NCBI RefSeq assembly: GCF_042664795.1
Contig: NZ_JBHTBN010000001.1
Span: 682,001-746,000 of the forward strand
Origin: Jejudonia soesokkakensis
Lineage (GTDB): Bacteria; Bacteroidota; Bacteroidia; Flavobacteriales; Flavobacteriaceae
Length of the DNA stretch: 64,000 nt
Reading direction: 5' to 3'
Positions within the stretch are counted from its first letter, which is position 1. Every line of letters begins with the position of its first letter. The position numbers and the translations under genes are program-made. This document shows positions 48,749-58,016 of this stretch, piece after piece. The notes under the pieces were generated by a model. The model searched no databases. It saw only the letters and a list, made by a program, of their open reading frames with translations, and was not told where the DNA came from.

Positions 48749-48939
48749 AACGGCTCCGTATATGAAAAGTAGCGCTGAAAATAAGCTGTTACTTTTCGGT
48801 TAAACACAAGCCAACTTTTTAAATTTTACTATTTATTTTTTTTATTGTAAATCGTCAAATTTAAAAATTTGTCGACTTTCCGAAAGCGCCCAAGCATTAG
48901 TGTTATCAAGGACTTGCGCTATTTTTTATATACATTGTT
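48749..48939 (-). repeat. attC site, medium class (191 nt)
   Basis: AACGGCTCCGTATATGAAAAGTAGCGC ... GCGCTATTTTTTATATACATTGTT; inner palindrome CGTCAAATTTAAAAATTTGTCG. Confidence 0.75.
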
Positions 48940-48950
48940 GCCACACGTTT

Positions 48951-49574
48951 TTATTCCCAATAATTTTCATAAACTCCGTGAACAAAATCTTCAACTATTT
49001 CAACATTCTGTCCGATTAAATCAGCAACTCCATCTAAAAGAAATGAGATGCGAATGAAAGAATCTTTTAAATTGTTCAAGTTGACATATTCCAATTTTTG
49101 AGTTTTATTTCCTTCTTTATCTACTGGATATCTAAATGCCATTGATATAGGGTCAAAATAGGACATTTCTTTGATTAATTCATCAGCAGCTTGGAATTGA
49201 GCGTCATTTGGATTTTGTCCAATTGCAGCATATTCTGCTTTAAATTCGCCCCATAAAAGCTTTATATCGTGATGTTTTGGAAAATCTCGTTTTTGATTTT
49301 TGCAAAAAATCAAACCTTGTGTAAGTTCTTTTAATCTTAGTTCTAGATAATGACGAATCAAAAAAATTATAGGATAAATATGGTAGTCTCTTAATTTACT
49401 ATCAGCTAGAGATTGGTCAATTAAATTGAGTGCAGCTGTTTGATAACAATCCGCATAATTTCCAAATTCTTGAAATGATTTATTCATCCAAGATATTTCT
49501 TCCTTATCTCCTTCTTCAATAAAAAATTTCTGACCTTCTTCTGGGTACCTTATTTCTTCGTCTAGTAAAATCAT
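48951..49574 (-). CDS. Cassette HEPN-like helical protein (partner 2)
   Basis: 207 residues, helical, with YHIYPIIFLIRHYLELRLKELT (about 64-85), a segment typical of HEPN/abi-like proteins. Encoded 5 nt after the 49580-50251 gene in the same cassette, so a two-protein system is likely. Stop 11 nt from attC. Confidence 0.7.
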   Translation of the reverse strand: MILLDEEIRYPEEGQKFFIEEGDKEEISWMNKSFQEFGNYADCYQTAALNLIDQSLADSKLRDYHIYPIIFLIRHYLELRLKELTQGLIFCKNQKRDFPKHHDIKLLWGEFKAEYAAIGQNPNDAQFQAADELIKEMSYFDPISMAFRYPVDKEGNKTQKLEYVNLNNLKDSFIRISFLLDGVADLIGQNVEIVEDFVHGVYENYWE

Positions 49575-49579
49575 CTTAA

Positions 49580-50251
49580 TTATAATTGGTTTCTAGTAAG
49601 AAAGCTTAAAACATTTTGATACATTAATTCAACTTGCGTAATGTCATATTCATCATATTTCCCGTGCGCCGCACTATTACGAATGTCAAATTGAGCAGTA
49701 ATTGTTTTCAAATCAAATTTGCTGTAAATATTAGCTTTTGCTAAAGAGTTGTTCAACCTATCCGCGCTCAAAGGAACTATTTTGTTTCCTTTTGTCATTG
49801 TGGTTTCTATTTTGTTTGCACTGCATAATTGTCTGAGGTGTTCTTCTAGTACACTTCCAATTACTACGGCTGCTGGGTCTTTATACCCTTGCTCAATAAG
49901 ATGCTCCGCCATTTCCATAAAATCTGAAAATATTTCCGATGTTATAATACCTTTTAAAGAAGATAACCAACCATTTTCAATCTCAGATTTTATATTTTGG
50001 ATAATTGAAATTCCAACTTCTATTTCTGAGGCGTAATTATCTTCAACTTCTTTTTTGAAACTTAAATAATAAGGATGCTTATCTCCATATAGATGTAAAA
50101 TGAATGATAAACTTCCGGTTCTAAAACTTTGCATTTGAGCATAATCAACTTGTAAAGTTTGGTAGTCATTAGGATAAGAACTAGCTAAACAATTATCGGC
50201 AATTTCCATTAGATTGCTAATTCTCTCTAAAAGTTTTTGGTTGTAGTCCAT
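49580..50251 (-). CDS. Cassette HEPN-like protein (partner 1)
   Basis: 223 residues from MDYNQKLLERISNLM; the longer frame runs into the attC. C-terminus has FDIRNSAAHGKYDEY, an R-N-x(3)-H match to the HEPN ribonuclease motif, preceded by DPAAVVIGSVLEEHLRQLC, as in DUF4145-type helical domains. First gene of a two-gene cassette. Possible RNase toxin or abortive-infection role (inference). Confidence 0.72.
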   Translation of the reverse strand: MDYNQKLLERISNLMEIADNCLASSYPNDYQTLQVDYAQMQSFRTGSLSFILHLYGDKHPYYLSFKKEVEDNYASEIEVGISIIQNIKSEIENGWLSSLKGIITSEIFSDFMEMAEHLIEQGYKDPAAVVIGSVLEEHLRQLCSANKIETTMTKGNKIVPLSADRLNNSLAKANIYSKFDLKTITAQFDIRNSAAHGKYDEYDITQVELMYQNVLSFLTRNQL

Positions 50252-50271
50252 ATTTTTTTCAAATGTGTGGC

Positions 50272-50457
50272 AACGGTCTTGTATATGGCTCGTAGCGTGC
50301 AAATTAGCGATAACTGTTCGGTTAAGCACGAGCCGAATTTTTACATTTTTCTTATTAATTTTTTTCTCAATAAGCCAAATTTAAAAATTTGGCGACTTTC
50401 TAAATTTGCCTTAACTTCGATTAAGCAACTGACCAGCTATGAGCTATATACGTTGTT
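50272..50457 (-). repeat. attC site, medium class (186 nt)
   Basis: AACGGTCTTGTATATGGCTCGTAGCG ... GCTATGAGCTATATACGTTGTT; inner stem CCAAATTTAAAAATTTGG. Sister of the 59319 site. Confidence 0.78.
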
Positions 50458-50461
50458 GCCA

Positions 50462-50938
50462 TTAGTTTTTTTCCGTTCTTATTGCGGTATTATATATAAC
50501 ATTAAATTCTTTTCCATATTCATTTTCAGTTTTCAAATCCGCACGAATAGTATTGAAATCAGATGTTAAAATCTTTTCATATTTATATCCGCCTTTTATG
50601 TTTTTTAGTGTGTCTGGATTTATTAACACTCGTCCGTTATCATAATTGGTGCTATCAAATTTTATAGCCCAAGACTTTTCGTTTAAATTATATCCGACGA
50701 ATACAATTTCGCCCGTAATTTTTGAATTCAGTTTATATTTGTTTTTATACGATGGAATATCACGAACTGAAATACTATCAAATACATATTTGGTATTAAT
50801 ATCCGCCACAATTTTCCGTAAACTATCATTTTCCGCTTTCAGATTTTCCAATTTAGCGATTATATTTTCGCCTTGATTTATATCTGTACAGCTAAATGTA
50901 ATTAAGGTTATAAAAACAAATATTATCGTTTTCGTCAT
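50462..50938 (-). CDS. Cassette lipoprotein, unknown
   Basis: 158 residues: signal peptide with lipobox TFSC (Cys17), a short coiled coil (IIAKLENLKAENDSLRKIV), then a beta domain. Same architecture as the 52825 cassette lipoprotein, though sequence similarity is low. Stop only 4 nt from attC. Confidence 0.75.
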   Translation of the reverse strand: MTKTIIFVFITLITFSCTDINQGENIIAKLENLKAENDSLRKIVADINTKYVFDSISVRDIPSYKNKYKLNSKITGEIVFVGYNLNEKSWAIKFDSTNYDNGRVLINPDTLKNIKGGYKYEKILTSDFNTIRADLKTENEYGKEFNVIYNTAIRTEKN

Positions 50939-50957
50939 TTTTTTTTAAATTAATGGC

Positions 50958-51182
50958 AACGTCTCTGGTTATGATTTCGGTGGGGATTGACAGCGTTGCG
51001 TTGGCGCGTGATTATCTCGCCGTAGGCGAGGGGAAGCACATCCAATTTTTTGACTGTGCGTGCGTTTCGGAAGCGTAATGGCAAGCTGTGTGTCGAAGTC
51101 CAGTCAGATTAGTTTTAAAGTTTAAATATAAGATTAATTATTCAAGGTATGAATTCAGCCCCGCTGAATTATAACCGTTGTT
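50958..51182 (-). repeat. attC site, long class (225 nt)
   Basis: Internal hairpin CTCGCC-GTA-GGCGAG: loop changed, stem kept. Confidence 0.82.
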
Positions 51183-51191
51183 GTGCTTTCG

Positions 51192-51992
51192 TTATTTATT
51201 TATTTCAGTTATTATTAAATCAATAATTTTATTGGTTTTTTCTCTTACACCAGTTGATTGTTCATTCGTATAAGAAGTATAACTAATTAGTTGTAAAAGG
51301 TAGTCTTCAAAATCAGGATGATATAACATATTCGTAAAATCAGAATTTTGAACTAAATTTTTCATCGTATCATAATCCTTTATTTTGCCCATAGTAATTT
51401 TTGCCCTTAATTCTTTGTCGTCTAAAAGTACCATCATCATTCTTCCTATTTGGTAATTTTCTATTAGAAATGGAATCAAGCGATTTTCGGTAAGTTCAAG
51501 AATAACTTGCTCTTCTTCACTTAACTCACTTAAAAAACTTGAATAGGCAGATATATAATTACGTAATTCTTCATTCGTCAGAATGTAAAGTTTTCCTGAA
51601 TTAATAAGTTCATTACTAACGCTAAGTTCAGGGTCAAACGTTGGTCTTATTGAAATCCTAAATAAATGGGAATCAACCGAATCAACTTTTATTTCTGTGT
51701 TATTACTTTTTCTATATTCCAATAACTTAAAACAAGAATTTAAGGTTTCATTTCTCAAGTCAATCTTTTCATTTATTTGATTAAGGTTACTTTTATATTC
51801 TTTTATCAATTGAGAAAGAATTTGTTTTTCTTGTTTCCTGTCTTGTTTATTTTGATTCCAAGTATTGATTTGAAGTGCAATCAAAATTCCAATAACCACA
51901 AGAATTATTTCGCCAATCGCGTACAACAGATATTTACTGAATTTGTTTTCAATCAGCAATCTTTTTCTAATTTTTCTAAAGAATTTTATCAT
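51192..51992 (-). CDS. Cassette DUF6090 membrane protein
   Basis: 266 residues: basic N-terminus MIKFFRKIRKRLLIENKFSKYLLYAIGE, one membrane helix (about 29-43, ILVVIGILIALQIN) and a helical domain outside. This opening is typical of the flavobacterial DUF6090 family; function unknown. 66 nt separate the ATG from the attC, enough for its own promoter. Confidence 0.82.
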   Translation of the reverse strand: MIKFFRKIRKRLLIENKFSKYLLYAIGEIILVVIGILIALQINTWNQNKQDRKQEKQILSQLIKEYKSNLNQINEKIDLRNETLNSCFKLLEYRKSNNTEIKVDSVDSHLFRISIRPTFDPELSVSNELINSGKLYILTNEELRNYISAYSSFLSELSEEEQVILELTENRLIPFLIENYQIGRMMMVLLDDKELRAKITMGKIKDYDTMKNLVQNSDFTNMLYHPDFEDYLLQLISYTSYTNEQSTGVREKTNKIIDLIITEINK

Positions 51993-52058
51993 TGGTTAGA
52001 TATTAGTTTCTTTAAAGGTATGATATAATTTTAATTGGAAGACTAAATAATGAAGCAC

Positions 52059-52279
52059 AACGTCTCCGGTTATGATTTCGGTGGGGATGGACAGCGTTGC
52101 GTTGGCGCGTGATTAACTCGCCAAAGGCGAGGGGAAGCGCAGCCTGTTTTTTGGCTGTGCGTGCGTTTCGGAGCAATGGCAAGCTGTGTGTCGAAATCCA
52201 GTCAGATTAGTTTTAAAGTTAAATATAGTATTTTTTATCAAGCTATGATTTCAGCCCCACTGAATTATGAACCGTTGTT
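52059..52279 (-). repeat. attC site, long class (221 nt)
   Basis: Loop AAA hairpin; right part ATTTTTTATCAAGCTATGATTTCAG is shared with the 53882 site; ends TTATGAACCGTTGTT, with one inserted base. Confidence 0.82.
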
Positions 52280-52576
52280 ACCTGCTGGCTTTTTCCGATT
52301 ATTATTTCTTCCAATAACAATCGAAAATAGAATTCCTAAAACCCAATAGAAAAAAAATATTAAATATCCGTGTTCTAAAATCATTTCATTAGAATCACTT
52401 TCATTGAATATCTCAAACAGCACACCAATATTTAAGGAAAGAAATGGTATGACCACTCCAAACAATAATAAATTTAAGAAGCAGCCTTTCTTCCAATTGA
52501 ATTCTCTATTCCAATACTTTATCGATAGAAAAAATACAAATGCAATAATTATGTAATCAAAGTATCCTAGTATCAT
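52265..52576 (-). CDS. Cassette membrane protein ending inside attC
   Basis: 103 residues with about three membrane helices (6-22, 32-52, 70-90). The last residues GNNGS and the stop codon are supplied by the attC, as in the 44175 and 58205 genes but with an earlier stop caused by one inserted base. ATG 16 nt from the upstream site. Confidence 0.72.
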   Translation of the reverse strand: MILGYFDYIIIAFVFFLSIKYWNREFNWKKGCFLNLLLFGVVIPFLSLNIGVLFEIFNESDSNEMILEHGYLIFFFYWVLGILFSIVIGRNNNRKKPAGNNGS

Positions 52577-52592
52577 TTTTTAGCTTGCAGGT

Positions 52593-52812
52593 AACGTCTC
52601 TGGTTATGATTTCGGTGGGGATTGGCAGCTTTGCGTTGGCGCGTGATTATCTCGCGTTAGCGAGGGGAAGCGCAGCCTGTTTTTTGGCTGTGCGTGAGTT
52701 TCGGAAGCCTGGCAAGCTGTTTGTCGAAATACTTTCAGATTAGTTTAATTGTTTAAATATAAGATTATTTATTAAGCTATGATTTCAGCCCCACTGAATT
52801 ATAACCGTTGTT
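52593..52812 (-). repeat. attC site, long class (220 nt)
   Basis: Internal hairpin shortened to CTCGC-GTTA-GCGAG, pairing preserved. Confidence 0.82.
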
Positions 52813-52824
52813 GCCCACAGTATT

Positions 52825-53277
52825 TTAATCAACTACATTAACTTGAAAATCAGCTGGAATTATATATTCAATTCCGTCAAGATTCATAACTACTTCGAGC
52901 TTAACTCTATTCTCATCAACATTTTCGGGTTTAAACTCAAACTTAAATTCGCTTAGTATTTGATCTCTTAAAATCAATTCTCTTTTTTCATAGTTTTCAC
53001 CAGATAATCTGTAAACATCATATTCTGGAACATAATTTTTATATCCGAAATCAACATTGATAATGTTTGTTTTATTCGCCTCGACGTGATCTTTATCTAG
53101 GTTGGCTATCAAAAAAAAAGAAGATATGTCTTTATCTTGCAATATTAGGATCGAATCTACCAATTTTGAGTTCAACTCGTTTAATTCTGAGACTGATTTT
53201 TCCAAATCAGTTATTCTGTCATTTTCGCAAGAAAAAAACGAAAATGCTATAATTATAAAAGTGAGTGTTTTTTTCAT
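52825..53277 (-). CDS. Cassette lipoprotein with coiled coil
   Basis: 150 residues: lipobox FFSC (Cys17), coiled coil DLEKSVSELNELNSKLVDSI, then a beta-rich domain. No family recognised. ATG 9 nt and stop 12 nt from flanking sites. Confidence 0.76.
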   Translation of the reverse strand: MKKTLTFIIIAFSFFSCENDRITDLEKSVSELNELNSKLVDSILILQDKDISSFFLIANLDKDHVEANKTNIINVDFGYKNYVPEYDVYRLSGENYEKRELILRDQILSEFKFEFKPENVDENRVKLEVVMNLDGIEYIIPADFQVNVVD

Positions 53278-53286
53278 ATTGTGGGC

Positions 53287-53507
53287 AACGTCTCCGGTTA
53301 TGATTTCGGTGGGGATGGACAGCGTTGCGGTGGCTTGCGATTAACTCGCCCTTGGCGAGGGGAAGCGCAGCCTATTTTTTGGCTGTGCGTGCGTTTCGGA
53401 GCAATGGCAAGCTGTGTGTCGAAATCCAGTCAGATTAGTTTTAAGGTTTAAATATAAGATTAATTATCAAGCTATGAATTCAGCCCCACTGAATTATAAC
53501 CGTTGTT
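53287..53507 (-). repeat. attC site, long class (221 nt)
   Basis: Loop CTT hairpin (CTCGCC-CTT-GGCGAG). Confidence 0.82.
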
Positions 53508-53518
53508 GTAATACGTTA

Positions 53519-53737
53519 TTAATTATTGAATATTAATGTTACGCCCAGCATAATTATCATGAAAATAAAAGCCCATGAACTCACCAAAACTTTCCATTCG
53601 AAAATATTGTGATCTTTCATTTTAAACGACTCCTTTTTATCAATTTTATAAATCAAATATGAAATACCTAAAACCAAACAAAAAACACCTACATAAAATG
53701 GATATTCAGCTATCACATGATTAAATTTTTCTTTCAT
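53519..53737 (-). CDS. Cassette small membrane protein
   Basis: 72 residues with two membrane helices (about 13-29 and 49-69) separated by a charged loop. Unknown. 144 nt between attC and ATG hold no ORF and may contain a promoter. Confidence 0.65.
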   Translation of the reverse strand: MKEKFNHVIAEYPFYVGVFCLVLGISYLIYKIDKKESFKMKDHNIFEWKVLVSSWAFIFMIIMLGVTLIFNN

Positions 53738-53881
53738 TTAATTTGTATTCATTTCTAAGGTTTTCAAAAGTTAAATATTCAGTTTAATTTGATCTTGAAT
53801 TTAAATGAATTTGTAAAGCAAAATTTTATCAAATCATTCAGATTTATCAGATTATTGAAAAATTTTCTAGTAATGTATTAC

Positions 53882-54100
53882 AACGTCTCTGGTTATGATT
53901 TCGGTGGGGATTGGCAGCTTAGCGTTGGCGCGTGATTAACTCGCCTTTGGCGAGGGGAAGCGCAGCCCGTTTTACGGCTGTGCGTGCGTTTCGGAGTAAG
54001 GCAAGCTGTGTTTCGAAATACTTTCAGATTGGTTTTAATGTTAAATATAGTATTTTTTATCAAGCTATGATTTCAGCCCCACTGAATTATAACCGTTGTT
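53882..54100 (-). repeat. attC site, long class (219 nt)
   Basis: Loop TTT hairpin; otherwise as the 52059 site. Confidence 0.82.
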
Positions 54101-54110
54101 GTGGGCAGTT

Positions 54111-54713
54111 TTATTTTCGCGCCTGTTCTATTGGTATAGGCTCCCAACTTTTATAGTGAGTAGACATATCGCCCTCGCCAAAGTAAAATACCGTGAACAA
54201 AGTATCATTTTTCTTTCTTGGATTTTCTATACCGACTGTTGACTTAAATTTTGGCGAGTAGAAAGTAATCGTTGTGTCGCCTCTTTGTTTATTAATCTTA
54301 ACCTTAAAGTTTTCATTTTGATGCCTTAATGTAAAGTCATTTTTGTCCAAATAGAAGTAGTAATCACTATCACTCCATTTGTCTTTCCATCTGCCTCTCA
54401 ACAAATAAGACAATGAGTTCTCAATTGGTATATATCTATTTCCATTTAGCAATATTAAATTTTCATTTTCGCTGTATGACAATAGAAATGATTGCTCATT
54501 CACTTGAATTTTATAATCAGTATCTTCCTTTTTTACTGAATAGGTTTTTCCATTCATTGTTGCAGAGTAATTGTCTTCAAATTTTTCTAAAAGAATGGCG
54601 TCCGCTTCTGTTTGAGCATTTATCCACAGACCTTCAAAAGATTTATCCTCGTTTTTGCAAGAAAACAAGATTGAAAAACAAATAATTACTGATAAATAAG
54701 GGATTTTTTTCAT
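54111..54713 (-). CDS. Cassette lipoprotein, unknown
   Basis: 200 residues: lipobox LFSC (Cys19), then a beta-sandwich-like sequence with EGLWINAQTEADAILLEKF and YLLRGRWKDKWSDSDYYFY. No family recognised. Second gene of a two-gene cassette, 38 nt after the 54752 gene; stop 10 nt from attC. Confidence 0.75.
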   Translation of the reverse strand: MKKIPYLSVIICFSILFSCKNEDKSFEGLWINAQTEADAILLEKFEDNYSATMNGKTYSVKKEDTDYKIQVNEQSFLLSYSENENLILLNGNRYIPIENSLSYLLRGRWKDKWSDSDYYFYLDKNDFTLRHQNENFKVKINKQRGDTTITFYSPKFKSTVGIENPRKKNDTLFTVFYFGEGDMSTHYKSWEPIPIEQARK

Positions 54714-54751
54714 ATTAAAACAATTTATTAAAAATTAGTAAATGAGAGGAT

Positions 54752-56209
54752 TTATTTTTTTCGATATCTGAACTTTTCGAAATCTCTAATTTCTGAAATT
54801 TCAGCACATCTTTTTTCAAACATTTCTATTGTTTTTGCATCTACTTTTCCAGTAACAGGTATATTCTGTAATTTTTGAAATTTTTTGAGCGCATCGAAAA
54901 ATTGTTCATTAGCATTTGAGCATTCATTTCCTGGCGTATCACAACCCTTACCTGTTTTATTCACAACACTTTCTTGATATGTATTTAGAATAGTTTTTGA
55001 ATACAAGACTTCAACTTTATCATCGCCAAGCTCAAAATAACCGAATTTCATATTGCAAGAAGTCGGTACACTCCATTCTTCAAGTGTTGCCCAAGCACCA
55101 CCACCGTCTTTAGTTCTTTCGTTGATACGAAAATCAGTAACTATCTGCCCCTTTTTCATAGTTTTACCCTGCTGAAAACCCATTTGTAAACCATATTCAT
55201 TATCGGTCAATTCTGTAACTATCCTAGCGTTTCCAATGTATTGGTTTCTGTCTGGTCCAATTACCTTATTTGTAAGTGAATTAATTTTAGGTTCATATAC
55301 ACTTGCCCAAATTGTCGATTTGCTCCCTTTATCGAAATATTTTTTAAACTCGTCACTAATATAGTTAATGGGTGAGTTGCATTTAAATGAGATATCCATT
55401 TTACTATTTCCATTAACTAATTTGTAAAGAGATAATTCTGAACGATTTGTGTAGGTTTTAGAATACCTATCGACAACAATATATTCTAAATTTGGGCTTT
55501 GCCAAAATCTATCTATTGGATAACCTCTTTCCCATTTCATTAATTCAGCACCGTAACTTGTTAGTTTTCCTTGTATTTTAATACTACTGCCACTGCTTGT
55601 TTGGTACAAATAAAAATTTGGATGACTTGGATATTCATTCAAATATCTTTTAAATGCGATTTGTTTTGATTTATCGTCCAAAACTTTAAGTTGTAAATCA
55701 TTCAAATCAAAATAGTAGTATTCTTTAGGTATTAGCTTGCCATTTTTTAGTCTTTGATTTCTATAAGCAATTATTTTTTCTGGTTCATACCATAAAAATC
55801 CTTGACTTCTATACCATTTCGTGTTAGCATTTGGTGTACTGCTTAAAGGATAGACCTTATTTTGTTTTCTATCATAAATTTTCTGGTCGTAGAAAATTCT
55901 ATTGTTGTCAGATGAAACAGCGTGAAGGTTTGTTCCAGACAAAGTTTTTTTAATGCTACCTGACCTCAAATCAGCAATTACAATCTGATTTCTTCTTGAG
56001 GATTTATCGTGTTTGGCATATACAATTTCATCATTATCTAAAAAAAGAACTTTCCAATCAATATTAGGTTCAGTTTCAATATCCAGCACTCTGATTTTCT
56101 CAAGCTTAATGTTATATGAATGAGCTTTATTAAAGTCGTTTTGGGCAAAGACTGTACTTAAAGTTGAAAGGAATATTAAAGTAAAGAATTTGTAGATATT
56201 TATTTTCAT
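54752..56209 (-). CDS. Cassette secreted beta-propeller-like protein with peptidoglycan-binding end
   Basis: 485 residues: signal peptide cleaved after VFA (about 22), a repeated-strand region like WD/YVTN propellers (DNDEIVYAKHDKSS, SSDNNRIFYDQKIYD), and a C-terminal peptidoglycan_binding_1-like segment (DALKKFQKLQNIPVTGKVDAKTIEMFE, about 440-470). Probably periplasmic. A long leader (222 nt to attC) may carry its promoter. Confidence 0.75.
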   Translation of the reverse strand: MKINIYKFFTLIFLSTLSTVFAQNDFNKAHSYNIKLEKIRVLDIETEPNIDWKVLFLDNDEIVYAKHDKSSRRNQIVIADLRSGSIKKTLSGTNLHAVSSDNNRIFYDQKIYDRKQNKVYPLSSTPNANTKWYRSQGFLWYEPEKIIAYRNQRLKNGKLIPKEYYYFDLNDLQLKVLDDKSKQIAFKRYLNEYPSHPNFYLYQTSSGSSIKIQGKLTSYGAELMKWERGYPIDRFWQSPNLEYIVVDRYSKTYTNRSELSLYKLVNGNSKMDISFKCNSPINYISDEFKKYFDKGSKSTIWASVYEPKINSLTNKVIGPDRNQYIGNARIVTELTDNEYGLQMGFQQGKTMKKGQIVTDFRINERTKDGGGAWATLEEWSVPTSCNMKFGYFELGDDKVEVLYSKTILNTYQESVVNKTGKGCDTPGNECSNANEQFFDALKKFQKLQNIPVTGKVDAKTIEMFEKRCAEISEIRDFEKFRYRKK

Positions 56210-56431
56210 TTGACAATGGTTTTATTATGCCTACTCCATAATTCAGTTGGCTTTTCAGCTTGTTCCCAACGTTTGTTAAAAGTCTGTAATTCAATTCAAA
56301 TCAGTTTAGGGTTTTCCATAATCCAATCATCTTGATTTGCAATTCAATTATCGTTTATTTTGATTTGTATGAAAAGAAATCGTGAAAATCGACCAATTTT
56401 TAATGAAAATCACGATGCCTAAATTGCCCAC

Positions 56432-56640
56432 AACGTCTGCGTATATGAATAGTTGCAGGTTACAGAGCTAATGGTTTCAGTTGTATAATCAATTCTCTTA
56501 AATACAGTGAATATCGAATTAAAACATACCTGCAATTATTTATCATGCGCTGTTCTGCGCAGTAATTTAGTTCATTTATTCAAATGAACAAAATTCGTAG
56601 TCACGATGACGGAATATAGCACTATACGCAGACACTGCTT
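56432..56640 (-). repeat. Degenerate attC site (about 209 nt)
   Basis: Left end AACGTCTGCGTATATG pairs with CTATACGCAGAC on the right, but the terminal GTT is lost (CACTGCTT). Inner stem TTGCAGGTTAC / CCTGCAA. The left flank still matches the far end of its own cassette (TTGCCCAC / GTGGGCAA). Confidence 0.6.
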
Positions 56641-56984
56641 GGTTTTTATATTTTATGTTTTTTATCCTCTTGATAAAAAACCTGTCAAATAGAAAATGGA
56701 AACATCAAAAAACAGCTAATTCATGAATAACGACCACTATTCTGATTATTTTAAACCCCCCGGCTTGATTTTATAAAATCAATCCGCTAAATTTATGCAA
56801 GCTTTTTAAACGTTCCCAACGTTCTGAGAGTAAAACTCTCAACGATGCTAAGCGAAAAAGCTCTCAATATAACTGATTAAAATCAGTCATATCCATAATC
56901 AGAAGGTCGTTTTTTTCAGCTTAAGGTTTTCTATAAGTTTCCAACAACAGTTCTGCGTTCCGCTCCGTAATCGTTATTGCGTAG
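56641..56984. other. Gene-less stretch between degenerate attC and next site
   Basis: 344 bp with no plausible ORF. Contains several small inverted repeats (TGAGAG-TAAAA-CTCTCA; ACTGATT-AA-AATCAGT; AAAAAACGACC-like tract). The two ends are not complementary, so this is probably a fusion of partial cassettes; a small RNA is possible. Confidence 0.4.
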
Positions 56985-57206
56985 AACGTCTCTGGTTATG
57001 ATTTCGGTGGGGATGGACAGCTTTGCGTTGGCGCGTGATTATCTCGCCAAAGGCGAGGGGAAGCACAGCCTGTTTTTTGGCTGTGCGTGTGTTTCGGAAG
57101 CGCAATGGCAAGCTGTTTACCCGTTTCTTTCGGATATGAAGATAGTCAAATTTGTAAGAAAAACAATTCATTTAACCATCAGCCCCACTGAATTATAACC
57201 GTTGTT
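56985..57206 (-). repeat. attC site, long class (222 nt), hybrid interior
   Basis: Left two thirds match the long class, but from about 57117 the sequence (CCGTTTCTTTCGGATATG...) differs, returning to CAGCCCCACTGAATTATAACC at the end. Confidence 0.78.
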
Positions 57207-57217
57207 GTAGGTAGTTT

Positions 57218-57502
57218 TTATCCTTTATTTTCATATAAATACCATTCTGTCAATGTCAGATTAGATATCAATAATTTTTCTCCGATGTATAATTGTACAA
57301 TTCCGCTTTTCTTTCCTTTTTCCGTAATAATATTCCAGTTCAGATTTGAATCAAATTCCAGAAAGTCGTGTTCATTAAATCGGTTTTCGCTGTTGCTTTT
57401 CCACCATCCGTTTCGAATTGAGTTGTTAGAAATCAAAATGATGATTTGATTAATCACAACGATTAAAACCAAAACCTTTAAACATTTAAATAATTTTTTC
57501 AT
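57218..57502 (-). CDS. Cassette membrane-anchored small protein
   Basis: 94 residues with one N-terminal membrane helix (about 8-26) and a soluble end. Overlaps the upstream gene by 4 nt (ATGA). Unknown; stop 11 nt from attC. Confidence 0.7.
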   Translation of the reverse strand: MKKLFKCLKVLVLIVVINQIIILISNNSIRNGWWKSNSENRFNEHDFLEFDSNLNWNIITEKGKKSGIVQLYIGEKLLISNLTLTEWYLYENKG

Positions 57503-57996
57503 TCAGATTTTGGTAATTCAATTCCAATTATTTCCGCCTCTCCAATTTTATTAGGTCCTTCGTGAATCCACCATTTTCTTCCGATATCCATATATTCATC
57601 AATAGGTTGTCTCGATAAAAATCGGACTAAAACTTCTTTAGTTTCTCCAGGCATAATCCATTCTTGCTGGTCAAATTGAATATCTCCCATATATGCATAT
57701 TTGAATTGTCCATTTGTTTGGTATTCAAAAACGTGGTTTGGTCTGTATCCGCTTTTTATCCCAGTTTTTCTTCCGCCATTTTCTTTCGAAATGATTTTTA
57801 ATTTTGCTTTAACGTGAATCAATTCAGGCGTTTCGTCAAGATCAAAATCAGTAATGCTATAATCAGTATATTTTCCGAAAGCGTGAGTGTCAAAAACTTT
57901 TCCATAGCCTAAATTCAGCCATCTTTTATAAATCAATTTTCCATTGAAATACAAGTAAAGTTCATTGTCGTCTTTTATTTCCTTTCGTATTATCAC
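57499..57996 (-). CDS. Cassette EF-Tu domain-3-like protein
   Basis: 165 residues. The second half, EWIMPGETKEVLVRFL, PIDEYMDIGRKWWIHEG and KIGEAEIIGI, fits the C-terminal beta-barrel of elongation factor Tu, but there is no GTPase domain. Such stand-alone domains occur in Bacteroidota. Function unknown; it could mimic EF-Tu or bind its partners. First gene of a two-gene cassette. Confidence 0.7.
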   Translation of the reverse strand: MIIRKEIKDDNELYLYFNGKLIYKRWLNLGYGKVFDTHAFGKYTDYSITDFDLDETPELIHVKAKLKIISKENGGRKTGIKSGYRPNHVFEYQTNGQFKYAYMGDIQFDQQEWIMPGETKEVLVRFLSRQPIDEYMDIGRKWWIHEGPNKIGEAEIIGIELPKSE

Positions 57997-58016
57997 AGTT
58001 CGTTTAAATTACCTAC

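Noticed and set aside
40672..57198. Plus-strand open frames of 60-90 codons inside the long attC sites (about 40672, 43099, 52161, 53102, 53932, 56974) with a shared LVMISVGxxSFALARDYLAKGEG-like start
   Set aside because: They are shadows of the repeat itself. Several copies carry an in-frame TAA (the GATTAACTCGCC variant), conservation follows the stems and not codons, and they run against the cassette genes.
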